This document shows positions 45,025 to 53,427 of a DNA stretch of 61,026 nucleotides, one piece after another. Within the stretch, counting starts at the first letter, position 1. The number at the start of each line of letters is the position of its first letter. The stretch comes from JAYZAP01 sp964645285 (GTDB lineage Bacteria; Pseudomonadota; Alphaproteobacteria; JAAXGF01). The stretch lies in assembly GCA_964645285.1 (NCBI GenBank), contig CAZYDR010000006.1, positions 1 to 61,026 of the forward strand. Reading direction: 5' to 3'. Made by a program: the position numbers and the translations under genes. The notes below the pieces were generated by a model, which saw nothing but the letters and a program-made list of their open reading frames with translations, did not search any database and was not told the DNA's origin.

Positions 45025-46269
45025 TTAATCCCTCTTGATGTCGACCTCGGCCCCATCCTTGACCACCCGGTAACAAGGGTTGGCGCCGATACGATAGGCC
45101 AACTCAGCCGGCTGTTCGATATCCCACAACACGAAATCCGCCACCTTGCCTGCTTCAAGAGTGCCGTGACTGTCCGCCAAACCCAGGGCCCTGGCGGCGT
45201 TGCGGGTGACCCCGGCCAGAGCTTCCTCCGGGGTCATACGGAACAGGGTGCAGGCCATGTTGACCATCAGCAAAAGCGAGCTCACCGGCGACGAGCCGGG
45301 ATTGGCATCTGTCGATATGGCCATGGGAACGCCATGGTCACGAAAGGCGTCCATGGGCGGCAGTTGAGTTTCGCGCAGGAAGTAGAACGCGCCGGGCAAC
45401 AGCACCGCTACCGTGCCGGCCTCGGCCATGGCGCGGACCCCGCCCGGGAAGAGAAACTCGAGATGATCCGCGCTTAGCGCACCATGAGCCGCGGCGAGTT
45501 GAGCGCCGCCCATATCCGATAGTTGCTCGGCGTGGAGTTTGACCGGCAACCCGAGATCGCCCGCCGCCTCGAATACCTTCTTTGTCTCGGCTAGGGTGAA
45601 GCCGATGGTTTCGCAAAAACCGTCAACCGCGTCGGCCAAGCCTTCGCCATGAACCGCCGGCATGACCTCGCGGCCGACGAAATCGATGTAGTCGCCCGCG
45701 CGTCCATCGTACTCGGTCGGCAGGGCGTGGGCGCCGAGAAAACTGGTGCGCACGGTAATCGGCAGCACCTCGCCCAAGCGCCGGGCGACACGCAGCATTT
45801 TGATCTCGGTATCGAGGTCGAGGCCGTAGCCTGATTTGATCTCCAGGGTGGTGACCCCCTCGGCCTGGAGGTCGGCGATGCGCCGGGCGGCGCTGGTGAA
45901 CAGCTCGTCTTCGCTGGCCGCACGGGTCTGAGCCACGGTCGAGACAATGCCGCCGCCGGCCCGGGATATCGCCGCGTAGCTGGCGCCTTCAAGCCGCAAT
46001 TCAAACTCGCGCGAGCGCTCGCCACCATGGACGATGTAGGTATGGCAATCGACCAGACCCGGTGTAATCCAGCGCCCACCCGCGTCGTGGACCGTATCGG
46101 CGGTCTCATAGGGCAGATCGGCGCTCGGTCCAACCCAGGCGATGCGCCCATCGGCGACAGCTATAGCACCATCAGAGATGGCCCCGTAAGCGGCGCCGCC
46201 ACTAACCATGGTCGCCAACCGGGCATTATTGACCCACAGTCCGTCCCAACGTTCATTTACGCCGCTCAT
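45025..46269 (-). CDS. hutI: Imidazolonepropionase
   Basis: A 414-residue amidohydrolase-superfamily enzyme that opens the imidazolone ring to N-formimino-glutamate. Family segments are clear: EFELRLEGASYAAISRAGGGI, EIKSGYGLD, KLHAEQLSDMGGA (metal His) and ISTDANPGSSP (catalytic Asp). The first metal motif, normally H-x-H after DC, reads H76-T-Y78 here because the codon is TAC, so one zinc/iron ligand is missing. This may impair activity or be a single-base error. It leads the operon hutI-gst-M20-cobW and is divergent from the GFA gene across 118 bp. Confidence 0.93.
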   Translation of the reverse strand: MSGVNERWDGLWVNNARLATMVSGGAAYGAISDGAIAVADGRIAWVGPSADLPYETADTVHDAGGRWITPGLVDCHTYIVHGGERSREFELRLEGASYAAISRAGGGIVSTVAQTRAASEDELFTSAARRIADLQAEGVTTLEIKSGYGLDLDTEIKMLRVARRLGEVLPITVRTSFLGAHALPTEYDGRAGDYIDFVGREVMPAVHGEGLADAVDGFCETIGFTLAETKKVFEAAGDLGLPVKLHAEQLSDMGGAQLAAAHGALSADHLEFLFPGGVRAMAEAGTVAVLLPGAFYFLRETQLPPMDAFRDHGVPMAISTDANPGSSPVSSLLLMVNMACTLFRMTPEEALAGVTRNAARALGLADSHGTLEAGKVADFVLWDIEQPAELAYRIGANPCYRVVKDGAEVDIKRD

Positions 46270-46387
46270 GGTCGATCTCCCTCGCAGCTCAGGCTAAGCG
46301 GCGAACGCCCTCGGGCGCAACCGGCCTTGCAGCTCGACCGCACCTCGAAAACAATCGCTGACGGCCGGTTTGTAGAGGGAGATTGCG

Positions 46388-46837
46388 ATGACGAAGACGC
46401 AAAGTGGCGGGTGCCAATGCGGTCAAGTGCGGTACCACCTGGGTGACGACCCAATGATGATCTACGCCTGTCATTGTACAAAATGCCAGTCGCAGTCGGG
46501 CGCCGCCTTTGGCATGGCGCTGGTCATCGGGCGGGAGGCGTTCACCATTGAGCAGGACGATCTCGACCATTTCATCAGGCCGGGGCACGGACGGAAATTT
46601 CGCTGTTACTTCTGCTCCGCCTACGGGTCACGCATCTATCATCAATGGTTCACCGCCGACGGCGATGTTCCATTCGTGAACATCAAACCCGGCACCCTGG
46701 ACGACACCAGTTGGCTGCGTCCCGGCTGCCACGTCTGGACATCGAGTGCACAGCCCTGGATGACGTTTGGTCCCGATGAGGTTTTGTTCGACGAACAGCC
46801 GGACCTGGACGAATTTTTCCGCTACCGACCGAACTAG
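46388..46837 (+). CDS. GFA family (glutathione-dependent formaldehyde-activating-like) protein
   Basis: A 149-residue zinc protein of the GFA/CENP-V fold. The zinc cysteines are C9 and C11 (GCQCGQVRY) and C28, C30, C33 (ACHCTKCQ). The second zinc site, normally FCxxCGS, reads FCSAYGSR, so the expected Cys79 is Tyr. An extra Cys73 replaces the usual Arg. GFA proteins bind formaldehyde-glutathione adducts, although most homologues have no proven activity. A formaldehyde-handling role would suit a locus rich in N-demethylation enzymes, an inference from position. The ATG follows a GAGGGAG site. Its end overlaps the convergent MscS gene by four bases. Confidence 0.85.
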   Translation: MTKTQSGGCQCGQVRYHLGDDPMMIYACHCTKCQSQSGAAFGMALVIGREAFTIEQDDLDHFIRPGHGRKFRCYFCSAYGSRIYHQWFTADGDVPFVNIKPGTLDDTSWLRPGCHVWTSSAQPWMTFGPDEVLFDEQPDLDEFFRYRPN

Positions 46838-47697
46838 CCGTCCGACTGCATATAGACAGTCCGAGTCGGGAAGGGAATTTCGATGCCGTCCTTATCGAAG
46901 CGTTCCTTGACCGCCTTGGTCAGATCTAACTTGGTCGCCCAGGCGTCACCTGAATCAGTCCACACGCGGGCAATGATATTCACCGAACTATCGCCAAGTT
47001 CGGATACCGCGACAAACGGCTCGGGGTCGTCGTGGGTGCGTTCGTCACTGGACAGCACGTCCAGAATGGCGGCCGTAGCGGCATCGAGATCAGCGCTGTA
47101 GGAAACCCCGAAGACCCAATCCACCCGGCGCGTCGGGTTGACTGAATAGTTGCGGATCGAGCCACCCCAGATTTGCGAGTTAGGTACTGAAATCTGAATA
47201 TTGTTGGGCGTCGCCATCAACGTGAAAAACAGGTTGAGCGCGCGAACACTACCAGCATAGCCCGCCGCCTCGACATAATCGCCGACCTTGAAGGGGCGGA
47301 ATATAAGCAGCATTACCCCGGCCGCCACATTGGACAACGTCCCCTGGAGCGCCAGACCAATAGCCAGGCCGGCGGCACCCAATAGGGCGATCAGACTGGC
47401 GGTCTGGACCCCGAACTGGTTGAGAACCGCGATGCCGACGAACGCCAGGGTGACGTATTTGGTGGCCGAAGAAAAGAAGCTGATCAGCGTACTGTCAATC
47501 TTGCCGGTGCGGGCCAGCGCCGTGGCGACAATTCGGGACACCCAACCGGACGCCTTGATGCCGACAACCAGCAGAATAATGGCGCCCAGCACATCGAGAC
47601 CGTAAACGGTCACCACATCGATAACCTGATCGACAATCGACTGCAGGGTCACGGCGGCGTTTTCAAGCCCCGATGGGCTGGCGGTCTCTGTGCTCAC
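46834..47697 (-). CDS. MscS-type mechanosensitive ion channel
   Basis: A 287-residue small-conductance mechanosensitive channel. Three N-terminal membrane helices are followed by the pore helix GAAGLAIGLALQGTLSNVAAGVMLLIFRPFKVGDYVEA, shown here as two adjoining parts (LIALLGAAGLAIGLALQG and TLSNVAAGVMLLIFRPFK). The beta and alpha/beta cytoplasmic domains end in IEIPFPTRTVY. It releases solutes on hypo-osmotic shock. Length and motifs match E. coli MscS. The gene appears independent of its neighbours, with a convergent overlap of four bases with the GFA gene. Confidence 0.95.
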   Translation of the reverse strand: MSTETASPSGLENAAVTLQSIVDQVIDVVTVYGLDVLGAIILLVVGIKASGWVSRIVATALARTGKIDSTLISFFSSATKYVTLAFVGIAVLNQFGVQTASLIALLGAAGLAIGLALQGTLSNVAAGVMLLIFRPFKVGDYVEAAGYAGSVRALNLFFTLMATPNNIQISVPNSQIWGGSIRNYSVNPTRRVDWVFGVSYSADLDAATAAILDVLSSDERTHDDPEPFVAVSELGDSSVNIIARVWTDSGDAWATKLDLTKAVKERFDKDGIEIPFPTRTVYMQSDG

Positions 47698-47826
47698 GGC
47701 TGTTGGTCTTTCGGGTACTGGTTAGTGAAACGCGGCGCGAATTTTATCCAGTTCGGCAGCGCATTGAAATAGTCTTATGGCAACACGCGATTCTGAACGC
47801 CCGGCCACGGAGGGGCTCAACGGTTC

Positions 47827-48999
47827 ATGTCTCATCTGTTAATCATCGGCGGCGGCTATGCCGGGATGTGGGCGTCACTGGCGGCGGCGGCCCAGGCCGA
47901 CCGTCACGGCGGCGATTTGGACATCACTCTGGTGTCGCGCGACGGCTACCTGACCAACCGGCCGCGCCTGTACGAAGCCAGTCCGGCGACGCTGCGCGAT
48001 GCCCTGGAACCCAGTCTGGATCCGGCCGGCGTAGGCTTTGTGGAAGGTGGCGCCGAAACCATTGATACCGCCAACCGTGCGGTGACCCTGGCCGATGGCT
48101 CAACCTTAGCCTATGACCGACTGATCCTGGCGGCCGGAAGCGTACTTGGCCCCCTGCCCGTACCAGGGTATGGCGAGCACGCCTGGAATATTGACAGCTA
48201 CGACGACGCCGTGGCCCTCGACACCCATCTTGCCGAGGCTCTTGCCAGGCCGGCGCCTCATTCAATTGTTATCATTGGCGGCGGGTTCACAGGTATCGAG
48301 TTGGCCACAGAAATGCGCCAGCGCATCGCCGCCCACGAGGGTCAGGCAACCGCCGACGCCGCCCGGGTGGTGCTGGTCGAGCGGAGCGACGCCGTGGGTT
48401 CCGAGCTTGGCGACAATCCGCGGCCGATTATCGAGGCTGCCCTGGCCGAGGCCCGGATCGACGTCATGCTGTATTCCACGGTAGCCGCCATCGACGGCGA
48501 TGGCGTCACCCTGGCCGACGGCGCCCGCATTCCGGCCCGCACCACCATCGTCACCACCGGCATGCGGGCCAGCGGACTGGCGGCGGCGCTCGGCGTAGAG
48601 ACCGACGAGCTCGGCCGCCTGTCGACGGACGAGACCCTGCGCGTCACCGGGGTCGATCACGTCTACGCCGCCGGCGATGTTGCCCGCGCTTATGTGGATG
48701 ACGACAATCTCGCGCTGATGTCATGCCAGCACGCCCTGACCATGGGCCGCTTCGCCGGCTACAACGCGGCCCGCGACCTCATGGGCCTGAGCCTCGAGCC
48801 CTATCGCCAGCCGCGCTACGTCACCTGCCTCGACCTGGGCGCATCGGGTGCGTTGTTCACCCAGGGCTGGAATCGTAAGATCGATCTCCAAGGCAGCGAG
48901 GCCAAGGCCCTCAAACGATCTATTGTAACCGATGGCATCGCGCCGCCCCGGGGTAGCCGGGCCGAAATTCTTGCCGCCGCCGCAATCGACGCCGAGTAA
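47827..48999 (+). CDS. NDH-2-like NAD(P)/FAD-dependent oxidoreductase
   Basis: A 390-residue pyridine-nucleotide disulfide-family flavoprotein. The FAD motif LLIIGGGYAGMWASLAA is at the N-terminus, and the NAD motif IVIIGGGFTGIELATEM is near residue 155. The AAGDVARAYVDDD region holds the second FAD contact. There is no redox CxxC, so it resembles type II NADH dehydrogenases or ferredoxin reductase-like proteins. hutF begins seven bases downstream, so both are probably co-transcribed. A link with Hut metabolism is not evident from chemistry and may be only positional. Confidence 0.88.
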   Translation: MSHLLIIGGGYAGMWASLAAAAQADRHGGDLDITLVSRDGYLTNRPRLYEASPATLRDALEPSLDPAGVGFVEGGAETIDTANRAVTLADGSTLAYDRLILAAGSVLGPLPVPGYGEHAWNIDSYDDAVALDTHLAEALARPAPHSIVIIGGGFTGIELATEMRQRIAAHEGQATADAARVVLVERSDAVGSELGDNPRPIIEAALAEARIDVMLYSTVAAIDGDGVTLADGARIPARTTIVTTGMRASGLAAALGVETDELGRLSTDETLRVTGVDHVYAAGDVARAYVDDDNLALMSCQHALTMGRFAGYNAARDLMGLSLEPYRQPRYVTCLDLGASGALFTQGWNRKIDLQGSEAKALKRSIVTDGIAPPRGSRAEILAAAAIDAE

Positions 49000-49006
49000 T
49001 CCTGCC

Positions 49007-50377
49007 ATGACCACCCTGTTCGCCGAGACCGCGCTGTTGCCCACCGGCTGGGCCGCCAACGTGAGCTTCGACATTGCCGACAACGGCGATTTGGCGGCGG
49101 TCACCGCCAACAGTAAACCGGGCCATGCCGAGCGCCTTTCCGGGCCGGTGATCCCCGGCATGGCCAATCTGCACAGCCATGCCTTCCAGCGCGCCATGGC
49201 CGGTCTTGCCGAGCGTGCCGGGCCGTCGGACGACAGTTTCTGGACCTGGCGTCAGGTGATGTACGGTTTCGTCGACCGCCTGTCGTCGGACGCGATGGAA
49301 GCCATCGCCGCCCAGCTTTACGTCGAGATGCTCAAGGCCGGCTACACCGCTGTCGGTGAGTTCCATTACCTGCATCACGGCCCCGACGGCAGCCCCCACG
49401 ACGATCCGACCGAGACCTCGCGGCGCATCATCGCGGCGGCCCGGGCCACCGGCATCGGCCTCACTCATCTGCCGGTACTCTACGCTCATGGCGGCTTTGG
49501 CGGCGAGCCGGCGGCCGCCGGACAGCAGCGTTTTCTCCACGGCGGCGACGACTTCATGGCCCTGGTCGAGGGGCTGACGAGGGATCACGCTCACGACCGC
49601 CAGATCCGCATCGGCATGGCGCTGCACAGCCTGCGCGCGGTGACACCGGAGCTCATGGCCGAAACCACCACCGCCCTCGACGCTCTCGACGGCGCGGCGC
49701 CGATCCACATTCACATCGCCGAGCAACAGCGCGAGGTCGACGACTGCCTGGCTTGGAGCGGCGCGCGGCCGGTCCAGTGGCTGCTCGACAATGCCGCGGT
49801 GTCGCGGCGCTGGTGTCTGGTCCACGCTACTCATATGACTGGCGATGAAACCCTGGCCCTGGCGCGATCCGGCGCGGTTGCCGGCCTCTGCCCGACCACC
49901 GAGGCCAATCTCGGCGACGGCCTGTTTCCCCTGTTCGCCTATGTCGCCGCCGGCGGCGCCCTGGGCATCGGCTCGGATAGTCACGTCTCGATCAGTCCGG
50001 TGGAGGAACTGCGCTGGCTGGAATACGGCCAGCGGCTGAAAGTCGAGCGCCGAAATATCATGCCTGTCGGTGAAAGCGGCTCAGTCGGCGCGGCCCTGTG
50101 GCGGGCGGCCCTAGCCGGCGGCGCCCGGGCCCTGGCCCGGCCCATCGGCGCATTGGAGCCCGGTGCTCGCGCCGATCTCCTGGTGCTCGACGGCGATCAT
50201 CCGCAACTCGCCGGGCGTCAGGGGGATGTACTGCTCGATTCCCTGGTGTTCTCGGGCAATACCAACTCCATCGACCACGTCATGGTCGGCGGCCGCTGGC
50301 TGGTGCGGGATGGCCATCATCATGACGAAGACAAAATTGCCGAAAACTATCGGAAAGCGATCGCCGCGTTAGCTTAG
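49007..50377 (+). CDS. hutF: Formimidoylglutamate deiminase
   Basis: A 456-residue amidohydrolase-superfamily enzyme that converts N-formimino-L-glutamate to N-formyl-L-glutamate and ammonia. It has the metal motif NLHSHAFQRAMAG, the HIHIAEQQREVDD segment with a metal His, the CLVHATHM motif and the SDSHVSISPVEELRWLEYGQ segment with the catalytic Asp. All are as in HutF. It indicates the five-step Hut route through formylglutamate, yet no HutG deformylase is in this window. The ATG at 49007 follows the flavoprotein stop by seven bases. Its 3' end overlaps that of the convergent hutH by nine bases. Confidence 0.94.
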   Translation: MTTLFAETALLPTGWAANVSFDIADNGDLAAVTANSKPGHAERLSGPVIPGMANLHSHAFQRAMAGLAERAGPSDDSFWTWRQVMYGFVDRLSSDAMEAIAAQLYVEMLKAGYTAVGEFHYLHHGPDGSPHDDPTETSRRIIAAARATGIGLTHLPVLYAHGGFGGEPAAAGQQRFLHGGDDFMALVEGLTRDHAHDRQIRIGMALHSLRAVTPELMAETTTALDALDGAAPIHIHIAEQQREVDDCLAWSGARPVQWLLDNAAVSRRWCLVHATHMTGDETLALARSGAVAGLCPTTEANLGDGLFPLFAYVAAGGALGIGSDSHVSISPVEELRWLEYGQRLKVERRNIMPVGESGSVGAALWRAALAGGARALARPIGALEPGARADLLVLDGDHPQLAGRQGDVLLDSLVFSGNTNSIDHVMVGGRWLVRDGHHHDEDKIAENYRKAIAALA

Positions 50378-51900
50378 GCTGGGGAGAATTCCCGACGGCA
50401 TCATGTGGTTGAACGCACCGGCCACGACCAGGGCCTTGATGGCCTCAAGGTCGGGGGCAAAATGGCGATCCTGGTCAAGCGCCGGCACCTCCGAACGGAT
50501 CGGGGCGTGGGCCTCCTCCAGAGTTTCCGACGAGGTCAGCGGGCGACGGAACTCGATGCCCTGGGCGGCGCCCAACAACTCAATGGCGACGATTGCGGCG
50601 GCGTTGTCGGCCATGTCAGATAACCGCCGCGCCGCGTAGGTCGCCATGCTCACGTGGTCCTCCTGATTGGCCGAGGTCGGCAGACTGTCGACGCTAGACG
50701 GATCGGCCAGTGCCTTGTTCTCGCTGGTCAGGGCGGCGGCCACCACCTGGGCCTCCATAAAGCCCGAGTTGAGGCCCGGCTCGGCTACCACGAACGGCGG
50801 TAGCTGGCTGAAGTTCTCGTCGTTCATGAGGGCGATGCGGCGTTCGGACAAGGCGCCGGTCTCGGCGATGGCGAGGGCCAGGGTATCGGCCGCCATGGCC
50901 AGGGGCTCGGCGTGGAAATTGCCGCCGGACAACACCTCGTCGCTGTCCACGAACATCAACGGATTGTCGGTCACCGCGTTAAGCTCGCGGCCGAAGATAC
51001 CGGCGGCGAAGCGCAGATGGTCGAGACAGGCGCCCATGATCTGCGGCTGGCAGCGCAGGGAATAGGGGTCCTGCACCCGCTCGCAATTGACATGGGAGTC
51101 GCGAATTTCGCTGGTCGACAACAGACCATGATAGGTAGCGGCGCTATCGATCTGGCCCTGCTGGCGGCGGATTTCATTGATCCTGGCGTCGAACGGCACG
51201 TCGCTGCCCAGCGTCGCGTCGATGCTCAGGGAGCCGGCAACCACGGCGGCGGCGAACACGTTCTCGGCGGCGAACAGGCCGTCGAGCGCGAGGGCCGCTG
51301 ATATCTGGGTGCCGTTGAGCATGCAAAGCGCCTCCTTGGCGCCGAACACGGTTGGTTCAAGGCCGGCCCGGATCAGACCTTCGGAGGCGCTAATGATTTC
51401 GCCGCCCGACCGCGCGTCGCCGACGCCGAGCAGAATCAACGCCATATGGGCAAGCGGCGCCAGATCACCACTGGCACCCACCGAGCCCTTGGCCGGAATG
51501 CACGGCAGGACGTCGGCGTTGTAGAGCGTCAGCAGGGCGTTGATGACCTCGCGACGCATGCCCGAGTATCCCAGCGCCAGAACATTGATCTTCATAATCA
51601 TGGCCCGGCGCACGGTGGCGTCGTCGAGCAAAGGCCCGGTGCCCGCCGAATGAGACACTATCAACCGGCGCTACATCTCGCTGGCCATCTCGGCCGAGAT
51701 GGCCTGATTGGCCAAACTGCCGACGCCGGTGTTGACGCCATGGACCTGGGCGTCGCCGGCGATGATGGCGTCAACCGCAGCACTCGCCTTATCGACGATT
51801 GCATAGCAGGCCGGATCGAGAGTTACCTGGGCCGTCTCGCCAAGGCCGCGCATATGGCCGAGGGCGAGTTGACCGGGGGTCAGAGCAATGGGCGCGGCAT
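50369..51900 (-). pseudogene. hutH: Histidine ammonia-lyase, frameshift and in-frame TAG
   Basis: A histidine ammonia-lyase of about 510 residues, which would convert histidine to urocanate. The MIO-forming Ala-Ser-Gly is in GSVGASGDLAPL, with YSLRCQPQIMGA, NAVTDNPLMF and SANQEDHVSM as further family motifs. Two defects exist. After the ATG at 51900 a base is missing, so the body (APIALTPGQL) is in another frame. At 51671-51673 a TAG stands where homologues have Gln (EMxRRLIVSHSAG). The reading frame is otherwise intact. The ATG lies five bases after the stop of the sarcosine-oxidase-like gene, so they form one operon. It may be real decay or two sequence errors. Confidence 0.85.
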
Positions 51901-51905
51901 AATCG

Positions 51906-53249
51906 TCAGACCCAGGGGCAGTTGCTGTTGCTGGCCCCGAAAGTGCGGCCTTCGGCGAAACGGCTGAAGGCGAAGGGTTCAAGCTCGGCGACCTTGCTGT
52001 CGCCGGCCAGCAGGCGCGATACCAGCTTGCCAACGCCGGTCATCTTAAAGCCGTGGTTGGAGTCGGCGATCATGTAGACGTTGGGCATGATCCAGTCGAA
52101 TATCGGCACGTTGTCAGGCGTGAAGGCGCCGATGCCACCGTTGCGGCGATCCCGAAACTGGCTGCGCTGGCCCTCGAAGCGGCCCATGAGCTGGGCCATG
52201 GAAGCGCACATGTAATCGGCGAACCACGGCTCGGCCTGATATTCGTCGTTGGCATGGCCGTAGGGATCAACCGTGGCCTTGGGGCCGATTTTGATTGGAA
52301 TGGTGCCGCCCTGAAGGCCGGGCTTGTCCATGCGCTCGGCGCCGTTCTTCCAATAGATATAGGTATGGTCGGCAAGCTCCTTGGCGTTCTCGTCAACCAC
52401 CGGGGTGGTCATCAACTCGACGTGGAGAACCGGCGGATCGCGGCCCTCATCCGTGCGGTAGGGCTGATCGTGGTAGAGCTCGCCTTCAAGCAGCCGCCAG
52501 TAGGTCCACATATCCTGGCCCTCGGTGACGCCGCCGTCCGCATAGTGCATGTCGAGATGGTCGGGCTTACCGAGCATCTCCCAATGTTTCGGCGTCCAGG
52601 CGCCGAGCGCCAGCACCACGGAATCGCAGTTGATGTCGCCGGCGTCCGTATGCACCGCCTTTACGATGCCGCCCTGGGTATCGTAGCCGGTAACCTCGAC
52701 TCCGGTGATCACCTGGACACCCTGCTGGCGACACTTTTCAGCCATGCCATTGCAGACCTGCATGGTGCCGGCGTAGCCCGACAGGCGCTCGTGAATGGCG
52801 ACCTCGATATCGTCGGTCTTGAAGTCGGGCCAGGTGCCCTTGAGGAAATTCTTGGCGTCCTTGCCGACGTAGACGTCGGAGGGATAATCGACGGCGTTCT
52901 GGCTCTCGCCGATCTTGGCGTAGTCGTCAATCTGATTGGCTTCGCCGCAGGAGATATAGCCGACCTGCTGGAAGCCGAAGTTGACCGGGTCATGCATCCA
53001 GACATCGACCGAATGGCGCAGGATCGCGTGCAGCGGCTCGGTCATGTAGAAGTTGCGCACGCAACCGCAGGCGATGCCCGTGGCGCCGGCGCCGGGACCG
53101 GATTTGTCGATCAGCACCACATCCCTGCCCGTTCCCTTGCCCCGCGCCTTGAACTCCATGGCCAGGTGCCAGGCGGTGCTGAGGCCGTGAATGCCGGCGC
53201 CGACCACGACGGTGCCGGTTGATGAGGGAATAGGGGACATGGTGGCCAT
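51906..53249 (-). CDS. Sarcosine oxidase/dimethylglycine dehydrogenase-like flavoprotein
   Basis: A 447-residue DAO-superfamily flavoprotein. The FAD motif VVVGAGIHGLSTAWHLA is near residues 14-30, followed by IDKSGPGAGATGIACG. The C-terminal NHGFKMTGVGKLVSRLLAG resembles sarcosine oxidase beta and related N-demethylating oxidases. Such enzymes oxidise N-methyl amino acids and release formaldehyde. It is immediately upstream of hutH (five-base gap) and divergent from an MttB-family methyltransferase, so a substrate that is both N-methylated and related to histidine is attractive but unproven. Two ATGs at 53249 and 53240 are possible starts. Confidence 0.88.
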   Translation of the reverse strand: MATMSPIPSSTGTVVVGAGIHGLSTAWHLAMEFKARGKGTGRDVVLIDKSGPGAGATGIACGCVRNFYMTEPLHAILRHSVDVWMHDPVNFGFQQVGYISCGEANQIDDYAKIGESQNAVDYPSDVYVGKDAKNFLKGTWPDFKTDDIEVAIHERLSGYAGTMQVCNGMAEKCRQQGVQVITGVEVTGYDTQGGIVKAVHTDAGDINCDSVVLALGAWTPKHWEMLGKPDHLDMHYADGGVTEGQDMWTYWRLLEGELYHDQPYRTDEGRDPPVLHVELMTTPVVDENAKELADHTYIYWKNGAERMDKPGLQGGTIPIKIGPKATVDPYGHANDEYQAEPWFADYMCASMAQLMGRFEGQRSQFRDRRNGGIGAFTPDNVPIFDWIMPNVYMIADSNHGFKMTGVGKLVSRLLAGDSKVAELEPFAFSRFAEGRTFGASNSNCPWV

Positions 53250-53427
53250 CCTGCTGCTTGAGAATTCTGGGATCCGGCGGCCTGAGAAATACCGCGCTGG
53301 CCCAGCCAGAATTCAAATGACACTAGGGCCAATTCGAAGCTCCGGCAAGTTCGATTAAGTCGCGTTTACAAAGCCCGGAAGCACGCGTACCGTGCCGCTT
53401 CAAAGGCGATCGAAAAGGCGGGAAAAC

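Noticed and set aside
51671..51900. hutH lyase as an ergothionase
   Set aside because: The segment GFMEAQVVAAALTSENK keeps the Met typical of histidine lyases, and the remaining motifs match HutH. My memory of the ergothionase-specific Lys is not verified, so this is a preference rather than proof.
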